Below are positions 1-5,714 of a DNA stretch of 64,000 nt, piece by piece (positions within the stretch are counted from its first letter, which is position 1; every line of letters starts with the position of its first letter). The notes under the pieces were generated by a model, which worked only from the letters and a program-made list of their open reading frames with translations, had not been told where the DNA came from and did not search any database. Position numbers and translations under genes: made by a program. Source of the stretch: Bog-473 sp963804055 (GTDB lineage Bacteria; Actinomycetota; Acidimicrobiia; Acidimicrobiales; RAAP-2); assembly GCA_963804055.1 (NCBI GenBank), contig CAWDOU010000011.1, positions 1 to 64,000 of the forward strand, written 5' to 3'.

Positions 1-17
1 CTGAAGGTTTGGTTTCC
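1..17 (+). repeat. Left terminal inverted repeat of the IS3-family element
   Basis: CTGAAGGTTTGGTTTCC is perfectly complementary to 1226-1242. The window starts exactly here, so flanking target-site duplication is not visible. Confidence 0.9.
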
Positions 18-59
18 ACTTAACGTTGAGGGCTTCGGTCCTCACGAAAGGATGGAACC

Positions 60-344
60 ATGCCGAAGCCCTATCCCGCCGAGTTCCGCGAGGACGTGGT
101 CCGGGTGGCTCGCGGACGCGAGACCTCACTCGTGCAGATCGCCAAGGACTTCGGGATCTCCGATGCCACGCTTTCGAACTGGCTGAAGCAGGCCGACATC
201 GAAGACGGCGTGAAGCCCGGTGTGACCGAGGCCCAGGCCGAAGAGGTGCGTGAGCTCAAGAAGCGCAACCGGACCCTCGAGCAGGAGAACGAGATCCTCC
301 GGCGTGCTGCCGCCTACTTCGCCAAGGAGCTCCCCCCAAAATGA
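60..344 (+). CDS. IS3-family transposase OrfA
   Basis: The 94-residue protein is the DNA-binding half of an IS3 transposase. It has the usual opening (KPYPAEFREDVV) and a helix-turn-helix around residues 20-45 (TSLVQIAKDFGISDATLSNW). A leucine-zipper-like coiled coil follows (ELKKRNRTLEQENEILRRA), which in this family mediates multimerisation of OrfA and OrfAB. The ATG is preceded by a GAAAGGA ribosome-binding site about 8 nt upstream. The stop overlaps the orfB start as ATGA, and the sequence before it fits a -1 slippery heptamer. Length and architecture are normal for the family. Confidence 0.92.
   Translation: MPKPYPAEFREDVVRVARGRETSLVQIAKDFGISDATLSNWLKQADIEDGVKPGVTEAQAEEVRELKKRNRTLEQENEILRRAAAYFAKELPPK
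335..341 (+). other. Candidate -1 programmed frameshift heptamer (C CCA AAA)
   Basis: In the orfA frame the last codons are CCA AAA TGA. The heptamer C-CCA-AAA has the X-XXY-YYZ form, and slipping back one base enters the orfB frame. This would give the OrfAB fusion transposase typical of IS3 elements. The ATGA overlap at 341-344 could alternatively support reinitiation. The motif is visible; its use is inferred. Confidence 0.55.
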
Positions 345-1207
345 TGTACCCGCTGGTCCTCGACCTTGCCGACGACGGGTTTCCCGTGGCGGTGACCTGC
401 CGGGTGCTGGGTTTCTCCACCCAAGCCTTCAACAAGTGGCGCCGTGATCCGGTCAGCCAGCACGACTGGGACGAGGCGCACGTGATCAATGCGGCCATCG
501 ACATCCACGACGACGATCCTGCCTTTGGGTATCGCTTCATCTCCGATGAACTGGCCGATGCCGGCTTCGAGGTGAGCGAGCGCCGGGTCTGGCGCCTGTG
601 CTCACGAGAGCGCATCTGGAGCGTCTTCGCCAAGAAGAAGGGTCTCTCGAGGAAGGCCGGGCCGCCCGTCCACGACGATCTGGTCGGTCGTGACTTCTCG
701 GCAGACCGGCCCAATGCGCTGTGGCTCACCGACATCACAGAGCACAGGACCGATGAGGGAAAGCTTTACTGCTGTGCCATCAAGGACGTCTACTCGAATC
801 GCATCGTCGGCTACAGCCTGGCCGATCGAATGACCGCAGCGCTGGCCGTCTCGGCGCTGCGCAACGCCATTGCACTCCGCCATCCGGTCGACACCGTGAT
901 AATTCATTCCGACCGCGGGTCTCAATTTCGATCCAAGGCCTTCGTCCGTACCCTCAAGCACAACGGCCTCACCGGGTCGATGGGCCGGGTCGGCGCCTGC
1001 GGTGACAACGCGGCCATGGAGTCCTTCTTCTCACTGCTCCAAAAGAACGTGCTCGATCGCCAGCGTTGGCAGACGAGAGAGGATCTGCGCATCGCCATCG
1101 TCACCTGGATCGAGCGGACCTATCACCGACGTCGCCGCCAGCGTGTCCTCGGACGACACACCCCGGTCGAGTTTGAGATACTTGAAACCGAGCTTCAAGC
1201 TGCCTGA
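341..1207 (+). CDS. IS3-family transposase OrfB (DDE integrase core)
   Basis: The 288-residue protein has an HTH_21-like N-terminal part followed by an rve integrase core. The three catalytic acids are recognisable: Asp in NALWLTDITEH, Asp in IIHSDRGSQF, and Glu in AAMESFFSLL. The C-terminal segment YHRRRRQRVLGRHTPVEFE is the usual IS3 ending (PVEYE-type). It cuts and joins the IS ends, probably as an OrfAB fusion made by the frameshift at 335-341. The frame is uninterrupted and all three acids are present, so the transposase should be functional. Confidence 0.93.
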   Translation: MMYPLVLDLADDGFPVAVTCRVLGFSTQAFNKWRRDPVSQHDWDEAHVINAAIDIHDDDPAFGYRFISDELADAGFEVSERRVWRLCSRERIWSVFAKKKGLSRKAGPPVHDDLVGRDFSADRPNALWLTDITEHRTDEGKLYCCAIKDVYSNRIVGYSLADRMTAALAVSALRNAIALRHPVDTVIIHSDRGSQFRSKAFVRTLKHNGLTGSMGRVGACGDNAAMESFFSLLQKNVLDRQRWQTREDLRIAIVTWIERTYHRRRRQRVLGRHTPVEFEILETELQAA

Positions 1208-1225
1208 ACACACTTAACCGAAATC

Positions 1226-1242
1226 GGAAACCAAACCTTCAG
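1226..1242 (-). repeat. Right terminal inverted repeat of the IS3-family element
   Basis: GGAAACCAAACCTTCAG is the exact complement of the left end at 1-17. The host sequence resumes at 1243 inside an open reading frame. Confidence 0.9.
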
Positions 1243-1506
1243 CAGTCCCTCCTGGTAGATGATGAAATGGTTGGCACGCTCCCAGCAAACCGTTCCTTCA
1301 CTTGCACGGTTACTCCGGGAACTCATCGAGTCCAGGTGAGATTTCTTCCTGAGAATGAGGCGTCGAACGTGGTGGAAATCGACGTAGCTCCGACTCAAAC
1401 CGCCGAACTGGCCTGCTCGACCAGACCTGGATCGGCTGCCTTCAATCCGCTCCTGCTGGGCCGAACGTTCCACTTGAAGCTTCGATCCGTCGATCCCCGG
1501 GGATAG
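1243..1506 (+). pseudogene. 3' remnant of a PEGA-like beta-domain gene cut by the IS element
   Basis: The open frame runs without a stop from the IS edge at 1243 to the TAG at 1506, with an internal ATG at 1267. The protein reads like the C-terminal part of a small actinobacterial orphan: a PEGA-type strand pattern (VDDEMVGTLPANRSFTC, then TPGTHRVQVRF) followed by a Cys-containing segment and a FHLKLRSV end. In such proteins the beta-domain displays a short 'VDG..vG.l' hairpin. The N-terminal part is absent and presumably lies left of the IS. Interruption by the IS is therefore likely. No enzymatic function is suggested. Confidence 0.6.
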
Positions 1507-1522
1507 ACGTGACGTTCCGAGT

Positions 1523-1541
1523 GACTGCCCCCTAACGCCGG
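1523..1541 (+). repeat. Junction motif copy A (GACTGCCCC...CGCCGG)
   Basis: The 19-nt motif reads GACTGCCCCCTAACGCCGG and begins 17 nt after the stop of the truncated gene. Three relatives occur at 2736, 3733 and 4184, all near gene ends in this accessory block. On the minus strand it contains GGCGTTAGGG, close to an integron core site, but no partner box was found. Confidence 0.6.
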
Positions 1542-1597
1542 GCTGAAGACGTGAGGCTTCAGTCTCACGACGGACCGCTGTGACACAATCGCGTCGT

Positions 1598-2329
1598 ATG
1601 CCTGCCTCGCCGTACTACCGGTCGGATCTGGCGCGCATCCATCACGAAGGGTTCGGGTTCCACGCGGATGCGGTGGCACCCGGGATTCTGACCACCCTCG
1701 AGCCCGTCCTGGAACGGTCCGGGCTCGTCCTGGAGCTCGGTTGTGGATCCGGGTTGTTCACGAAGTATCTCGTCGAAGCAGGCCATCGGGTACTCGCGAC
1801 CGATGCGTCTCCGGCCATGGTCGAGCTCGCCCGTGACTTCGTTCCCACGGTGCCGGTCGAGGTCCTTCGGCTTCCCGAGGATCCGCTGCCGACCGCCGAT
1901 GCGATCGTCAGTGTCGGTCATGCCTTGAGCTACCTCGACAGCGAGGATGAAATCGATCGTTCGCTGGCCGCCATGGCGGGTGCGCTCGAGGACTACGGGG
2001 TACTCGCGTTCGACATCTGCGACCTGGAGTGGGGATCTGCCCGGCGCGGGCAGCCGCCCGGGGTCTGGTTCGGAGAGGACTGGGTGCTCACGACGCGTCG
2101 CTCGGTCATCGGTGATCGGATCTTCCGGCGTGAGATGACGATGTTCGTCCGCGACGGCGAACTCTGGCGTCGTGATGACGAGACGCACGACAACGTGCTC
2201 ATCGACACCGGCCGACTCCCAGAGTTCCTTGCTCGGTTCGGCGTCGACGCGGACGTCCGCCAGGCCTTCGGCAACGAGACACTGCTTGCCGGACTCGTCG
2301 CGATTGTCGGCCACCGCCGAGCCCCCTGA
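1598..2329 (+). CDS. Class I SAM-dependent methyltransferase
   Basis: The start chosen is ATG 1598; a GTG at 1580 would add six residues. The 243-residue protein has motif I as LELGCGSG followed by the acidic end of beta-2 (LATDASPAMVELAR). The post-I region continues with DAIVSVGHALSYLD and a beta-rich C-terminal half (residues 135-240) with several basic residues. The overall form is that of small-molecule methyltransferases of the Methyltransf_25/11 type. The substrate is unknown. It stands alone between copies A and B of the 19-nt junction motif, which suggests it arrived as an accessory cargo gene. Confidence 0.8.
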   Translation: MPASPYYRSDLARIHHEGFGFHADAVAPGILTTLEPVLERSGLVLELGCGSGLFTKYLVEAGHRVLATDASPAMVELARDFVPTVPVEVLRLPEDPLPTADAIVSVGHALSYLDSEDEIDRSLAAMAGALEDYGVLAFDICDLEWGSARRGQPPGVWFGEDWVLTTRRSVIGDRIFRREMTMFVRDGELWRRDDETHDNVLIDTGRLPEFLARFGVDADVRQAFGNETLLAGLVAIVGHRRAP

Positions 2330-2472
2330 TCTGGACCACCTGACGCACCTGCCCCATACCGCCGAGACTGGGTCGCACTTTGCATCACGACTGAGGCAGG
2401 AGTAAATGGGAGGCCGCCCGAGATCCCGGCATGCCAGTACTGCCGGCGCATGACGTGGCATAGCGTTCTGGG

Positions 2473-2712
2473 ATGGACCACGACCCTTTGGATGATCTAC
2501 CTGCCGAGTCTCGGCGCGAAGTCGTTGAGGCGGTGCGTGATGTTCTCGATGTCGATATCGACACCGCTGAGGCCATTGTCCGGGCGGCGGAGCCACTCTG
2601 GGACGCGCTTGAGGAAGCCGGTGGCCTAGTCGACTCTTGGGGTGGCGGGGAGTTCTGCCACATGTTTCCTCGTGTGTTGTCGTTCATCCGAATGGGCTCT
2701 CCCGGCGGGTAG
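2473..2712 (+). CDS. Small acidic hypothetical protein
   Basis: The 79-residue ORF starts at ATG 2473. The protein is acidic and mostly helical in appearance (DDLPAESRREVVEAVRDVLD, then TAEAIVRAAEPLWDALEEAG) and ends with a Gly-rich tail. No family is recognised. Base composition in the third codon position looks coding, and the stop is followed 23 nt later by junction motif copy B. The same spacing pattern at other copies supports it as a real cargo gene. A reverse-strand ORF over the same bases is Ser/Arg-rich and looks like a shadow. Confidence 0.45.
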   Translation: MDHDPLDDLPAESRREVVEAVRDVLDVDIDTAEAIVRAAEPLWDALEEAGGLVDSWGGGEFCHMFPRVLSFIRMGSPGG

Positions 2713-2735
2713 TCGACGACTCCCACGGGCGTGAA

Positions 2736-2754
2736 GGGTGCCCCCTAACGCCGG
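2736..2754 (+). repeat. Junction motif copy B
   Basis: GGGTGCCCCCTAACGCCGG matches copy A over its last 15 bases exactly. It lies 23 nt after the stop of the 79-aa ORF and about 80 nt past the end of the converging secreted-protein gene. Confidence 0.6.
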
Positions 2755-2836
2755 ACCTGGGCGTGGCTGAACGGCACCATGGGGGCAGGTTTGAGTCGTA
2801 GCCAGTTCAAGCTTGTCATTGGCTGGTTTTGGCGCC

Positions 2837-3571
2837 CTATGGATTGGCGACTCGCACTGTCCAGCTGCCGTGAGAATCGATCGAGAGGTAGTAGGGACCA
2901 GATTTCGTCTCTTTGGCGACAGTGGATCCGGAGAAATCGTTGTCGTCATTGATTACCTGATCCAGCGAAGAAACGTTCCTTGCTCTAGCGGGATAGACGT
3001 AGACGATGAACACAGAGCCAATGTGGGGAACGACGTTCTTCGCCGTGATGCGAATGTTGTCCCCGCTCAACGAGAACGGTCCCACAACGGAAGCGCCAGT
3101 GCCTGAATAGGTGTGTGGAGCCTTAACGGAGGGAAGGTTACGAGGTTGAGTAATAGTCACTGACCAAGGTCCGTCAGCGGCGACGTTGAGGACGTACGAA
3201 CCCGCTTCCATGCCGACGGCCCGGGTGCCCGAGTAGGCACCCACCGTATTTACCAGGATCTTTCCGAACCCCACGGGGTGTCCGCCGTCTAGCTCCAGAG
3301 CAAAGTACGCGCTACAAGAGCAGCGCATAGCGAACTCTGTGAAGCCGCCAGTCACCACAAACGGCTGGGTGTCCACCCCTCGTTCACTCTCGCCCGAGAG
3401 AACTATCGGGGGTGTCTGAGCTGCCGCAGGACGACTCGCGGCGGACTCGTGGTTCGCCACCATGCTCGTAGCGACTTGTTGTCCAGACGAGCCCGCCGGC
3501 ATTGCACCTAATACAAAGGTGGCAGCCGCCGCTACTGACATGACGAGCGCAATCTTAATAGTACGACCCAT
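2837..3571 (-). CDS. Secreted protein with duplicated beta-domain
   Basis: The 244-residue protein begins with a short basic region and a hydrophobic stretch (IALVMSVAAAATFVLGAMPA), a Sec-type signal peptide. The mature part contains two similar modules. Each ends in 'aG.Y.L.v...G.WsV.i..P': GSYVLNVAADGPWSVTITQP near residue 145 and GPYYLSIDSHGSWTVRVANP at the C-terminus. This suggests two beta-sandwich domains from a duplication, perhaps ligand-binding or surface-exposed. A pair of Cys (CSCS, near residue 85) could form a disulfide. GGAGC lies 5 nt before the ATG. The gene is less GC-rich than the core genome, consistent with recent transfer. No enzymatic motif is seen. Confidence 0.7.
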   Translation of the reverse strand: MGRTIKIALVMSVAAAATFVLGAMPAGSSGQQVATSMVANHESAASRPAAAQTPPIVLSGESERGVDTQPFVVTGGFTEFAMRCSCSAYFALELDGGHPVGFGKILVNTVGAYSGTRAVGMEAGSYVLNVAADGPWSVTITQPRNLPSVKAPHTYSGTGASVVGPFSLSGDNIRITAKNVVPHIGSVFIVYVYPARARNVSSLDQVINDDNDFSGSTVAKETKSGPYYLSIDSHGSWTVRVANP

Positions 3572-3732
3572 TTCTGCTCCATTTATAGGTCAGAGTTCTA
3601 CTGAAACGTCGGCACACAATGGTGAGGCTTCGGCAACAAGACGTCCCGACCTGACCAAGTGTCCGTACCCAGCGGATGCCGAATCAGGATCTTGTTGCAG
3701 TCTGAGGAATGTCATTGGCCTCACGCTTCGAA

Positions 3733-3751
3733 GACTGCCCCCTATCGCCGG
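3733..3751 (+). repeat. Junction motif copy C with internal hairpin
   Basis: GACTGCCCCCTATCGCCGG differs from copy A by one base. Here the CCTATC half pairs with GATAGG just downstream (3741-3746 with 3751-3756, 4-nt GCCG loop). It sits directly upstream of the 141-aa ORF. Confidence 0.55.
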
Positions 3752-3755
3752 ATAG

Positions 3756-4181
3756 GTGGGACGGATGCCTTGGCGTCAGAATGACTGGATGGACGTCGAT
3801 GTGTGGTTGGCAGCCTTTCCCGATGCCGTCAGCGCCGACGAGGTACGTCGTCACTGGAACGTCCAGGAGACCCCTGAGCTGGCCGCCATCATCGACTCTG
3901 CACCGAAGTTTCGGCTAGGGCGGACCCAGGTGCCAGAGCCTGGCAACGAAGACAGCCGCGGACCTGTAGGCCGCGTCTTTGACCTCTTGTGGCTACGTGG
4001 AACGATGCCGGACTACACGATGCCAGTCCTCACACCGGCACTAGAGAGGGAGCTACTGCAAGCCTTCCTTCCCCGACCCGGCGACCCGTACTTCGAGGTC
4101 GCCGACGTGGAGGCCCTCACCTTTTTCCTCCAAACGCATCGTGGCCGTGCCTTGGCGACGACCGAAACGGTCGTCCAGTAG
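3756..4181 (+). CDS. Hypothetical protein, 141 aa
   Basis: The frame opens at GTG 3756, with an alternative in-frame ATG at 3765 (PWRQNDWMDVDVWLAAF). The protein is soluble and probably mixed alpha/beta, with several aromatic residues near the N-terminus. A central segment (RGPVGRVFDLLWLRGTMPDY) precedes a C-terminal half with ELLQAFLPRPGD and VEALTFFLQTHRGRALA. No known family or catalytic motif is recognised. It is bracketed tightly by junction motifs C and D: the first ends 5 nt before the GTG and the second begins 3 nt after the stop. That makes the gene plus motif a unit of about 450 bp. Confidence 0.55.
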   Translation: MGRMPWRQNDWMDVDVWLAAFPDAVSADEVRRHWNVQETPELAAIIDSAPKFRLGRTQVPEPGNEDSRGPVGRVFDLLWLRGTMPDYTMPVLTPALERELLQAFLPRPGDPYFEVADVEALTFFLQTHRGRALATTETVVQ

Positions 4182-4183
4182 CT

Positions 4184-4202
4184 GACTGCCCCAGTACGCC
4201 GG
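4184..4202 (+). repeat. Junction motif copy D
   Basis: GACTGCCCCAGTACGCCGG keeps both ends of the motif (GACTGCCCC and CGCCGG) but varies in the centre. It starts 3 nt after the stop of the 141-aa ORF. Confidence 0.5.
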
Positions 4203-4235
4203 TCTGGTGGCACACAATTCCGCTTCGAATCGGTC

Positions 4236-4269
4236 ATCCGCTTGCTTCCGTTAGCGGCCCAAAGCGGAT
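4236..4269. terminator. Hairpin between convergent genes (candidate bidirectional terminator)
   Basis: ATCCGCTT (4236-4243) and AAGCGGAT (4262-4269) are perfect inverted arms around an 18-nt loop. The hairpin lies between the converging 141-aa ORF (ends 4181) and the GNAT toxin gene (ends 4280). There is no clear U-tract, so a rho-independent role is uncertain. Confidence 0.4.
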
Positions 4270-4279
4270 TCGGCGGCCA

Positions 4280-4765
4280 TTAGGGCTGGCCTAGCAACAT
4301 CATCAAGACGAGTGGATCGAACGGGGACTCGACGAATCCGTAGTGGGTGTAAAAGCTCTTGGCCTCGTCATCTTTGGCGTGGATCAGGAGCACCCGGACA
4401 CCGACCGACTGGGCAACCTCGAAGGCTTTGAGCGTGAAGTGCTTCAGGAGAGCCGCTCCGAGACCGCGTCCGGTGTGTCTCGAATCAACAGCCATGCGGG
4501 CCAACAGGATGGCGGGCATCTCTTCTGGTTGGTTCCTCTGCATTGACTTTGGTGTCGAGGATCGGATTATCGATGCTGTCGCTGATGCGTAGAAAGCCAC
4601 GACCTCTCGGGAGTCGGCTTCGACGACGACCCACGTGCGACTGCTGCCGCCCGCCTGGTTCTTGCGGGCCTGGCGGATCAACCACTGATTGAGAGCCGGC
4701 TTGCCGCAGTCGAACCCCTCGAGGAGATGGTCACCGGCCAGCAACTCCGGACCGACGTAGGCCAC
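4280..4765 (-). CDS. GNAT acetyltransferase toxin (TacT/AtaT type)
   Basis: The likely start is GTG 4765, overlapping the last base of the antitoxin stop (TAGTG), which gives 161 residues. The opening (LLAGDHLLEGFDCGKPALNQWL) is typical of GNAT toxins paired with DUF1778 proteins. The acetyl-CoA loop is RHTGRGLG within LARMAVDSRHTGRGLGAALL, and the probable catalytic tyrosine is in FYTHYGF near the C-terminus. In this family the enzyme acetylates the amino group of aminoacyl-tRNAs and stops translation. The upstream partner supplies the antitoxin and the pair is co-transcribed. The start choice rests on the family N-terminus, since longer upstream frames overlap the antitoxin. Confidence 0.88.
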   Translation of the reverse strand: MAYVGPELLAGDHLLEGFDCGKPALNQWLIRQARKNQAGGSSRTWVVVEADSREVVAFYASATASIIRSSTPKSMQRNQPEEMPAILLARMAVDSRHTGRGLGAALLKHFTLKAFEVAQSVGVRVLLIHAKDDEAKSFYTHYGFVESPFDPLVLMMLLGQP

Positions 4766-5040
4766 TAAGCAGGTTGCTCGAGCACCGAGGGATTGGAGAG
4801 CAACTTGACCATCGCCGCCGGAAGTGCCGGCGGAGCTGACAGCAATTCCTGCAGCTGGCTCCACTGGGCATCGTCGACGAAGAACACGCGCCGGTTTGCC
4901 AGCTCGGTCTCTGCCGCCTCGACCGCATGACGCAACACGAAGTCGTTGGCGGACTCGCCTCGAGCCTCGGCGGCCCGGCGCAGGACGGCGTCCTGTTCCG
5001 GGGTCAGTCTCAAGCTCAGCCGTTCGGTCTTCGATGCCAT
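4765..5040 (-). CDS. DUF1778 ribbon-helix-helix antitoxin
   Basis: The 91-residue protein has the DUF1778 signature: an N-terminal ribbon-helix-helix (TERLSLRLTPEQDAVLRRAA, then ARGESANDFVLRHAVEAAE). A flexible C-terminal tail with FFVDDAQWSQLQELLSAP follows; in this family that region wraps and blocks the GNAT toxin. The stop TAG shares one base with the toxin GTG, so translation is probably coupled. A perfect inverted repeat (5049-5068) sits over the likely promoter, which fits autorepression by the antitoxin-toxin complex. Confidence 0.9.
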   Translation of the reverse strand: MASKTERLSLRLTPEQDAVLRRAAEARGESANDFVLRHAVEAAETELANRRVFFVDDAQWSQLQELLSAPPALPAAMVKLLSNPSVLEQPA

Positions 5041-5046
5041 GCAGGA

Positions 5047-5075
5047 AGTGTACGCCGTATGACGTACAAAGTCAT
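5047..5075 (-). promoter_or_regulatory. Toxin-antitoxin promoter with palindromic operator
   Basis: On the minus strand ATGACT (5075-5070) and TACACT (5052-5047) form a -35/-10 pair with a 17-nt spacer. The perfect repeat TGTACG-N8-CGTACA (5049-5068) covers the spacer and -10. A start point about 7 nt beyond the -10 would fall on or next to the ATG at 5040, so the mRNA may be leaderless. The repeat is directly visible; promoter function and binding by the antitoxin complex are inferred. Confidence 0.6.
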
Positions 5076-5107
5076 CACCTCAACCGGGCTCCGGACAGGC
5101 AGGGCCG

Positions 5108-5146
5108 GTCAAGGCCGGCGCAGCCGCCCGAAGGGGAAGCCTTGAC
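5108..5146. repeat. Inverted repeat, candidate origin or attachment structure
   Basis: GTCAAGGC (5108-5115) pairs perfectly with GCCTTGAC (5139-5146) across a GC-rich 23-nt interval. It lies in the noncoding space between the toxin-antitoxin promoter and the module with the Rep-like gene. A replication nick site, a recombinase arm or a terminator are all possible. Confidence 0.35.
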
Positions 5147-5229
5147 GGGTCCGGGCGGATGCCATGGTCACGATGAGTCCGGCCGCCCCATGGGCGGCCT
5201 ACCTGCGCTTTTGCCCCTATCCGGAGGGC

Positions 5230-5249
5230 TTGTCGCAACCATGCGACAA
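5230..5249. promoter_or_regulatory. Perfect palindrome before the small regulator gene (candidate operator)
   Basis: TTGTCGCA (5230-5237), a 4-nt spacer and TGCGACAA (5242-5249) make a perfect 20-bp palindrome that ends 10 nt before the ATG at 5260. It is sized for a dimeric HTH repressor and would cover the 5' leader. If translation instead began at 5164, this would be coding sequence. Confidence 0.5.
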
Positions 5250-5259
5250 ACTCTGCGCC

Positions 5260-5694
5260 ATGACCGAGGACCTCGATTTCCGTAGCGACAAGAGCGACAG
5301 CGCCGAGGGCGGCCGGACAGCCGTCAACCGCTGGGCCGGTTATCACCACAACCTTGACGAGGACGTCGTGGCTCAGGCCTTCTCGACGCCCGCGCAGAGC
5401 ATGGAGGAACTCGACCCCGAGATCCGTGATGCCATCGCCTCCGATGCCCTCGAGCGTTCGGAACTCATCGGCTTCTGGGTGGCCTGGCATCTTGCCGGCG
5501 GCTTCGACAATCTCGAGCGAGGCGGCTGGCACCGGGCGACCATCTTCCGCAAGGTCCGCCGTTTCCGCGCCACCTACGGCGCCCACCCCGACGAGTTCGT
5601 CTTTCCCTGGATCGAGCTCGACCTCGACACAGCGTGGTCCGAGCAGATCTCCCGCCAGCTCGAAGCGGCCCGCAGCCGCGGCTTCTTCGGCTGA
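5260..5694 (+). CDS. Small probable DNA-binding protein of the mobile module
   Basis: The start chosen is ATG 5260 (TEDLDFRSDKSDSAEGG), giving 144 residues. The frame extends upstream to 5164, but that part looks noncoding and contains the palindrome. The acidic N-terminal half is followed by a conserved-looking helical segment (ELIGFWVAWHLAGGFDNLER, then GWHRATIFRKVRRFRATYGA). I read this as a helix-turn-helix-like element of a kind often found in actinobacterial mobile elements. It is the first gene of a run that continues with the Rep-like protein 20 nt later. A self-regulating repressor role is inferred from the palindrome just upstream. Confidence 0.55.
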   Translation: MTEDLDFRSDKSDSAEGGRTAVNRWAGYHHNLDEDVVAQAFSTPAQSMEELDPEIRDAIASDALERSELIGFWVAWHLAGGFDNLERGGWHRATIFRKVRRFRATYGAHPDEFVFPWIELDLDTAWSEQISRQLEAARSRGFFG

Positions 5695-5714
5695 CTTCGA
5701 ACACGTTCAGTCCC

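Larger units (their letters stand above)
1..1242 (+). mobile_element. IS3-family insertion sequence, complete
   Basis: The element is bounded by inverted repeats. The left end (1-17) reads CTGAAGGTTTGGTTTCC and its exact complement lies at 1226-1242. About 24 of the first 30 terminal positions match when the imperfect inner part is counted. Inside are two overlapping ORFs, orfA (60-344) and orfB (341-1207), the standard IS3 layout. Termini of the form TG...CA one base in from each edge also fit IS3. The target duplication cannot be checked because the left flank is outside the window. Both ORFs are open and the ends intact, so the copy looks recent and possibly active. Confidence 0.93.

Noticed and set aside
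3575..3589. TATAAAT as -10 of the secreted duplicated-domain gene
   Set aside because: It lies too close to the ATG for a normal leader given the ribosome-binding site position, so it was not listed as a promoter.
1523..4202. Integron attC sites proper
   Set aside because: Only one core-like box is visible per copy. No matching second box or cruciform was found within about 130 nt on either side, and no integron integrase is in the window.
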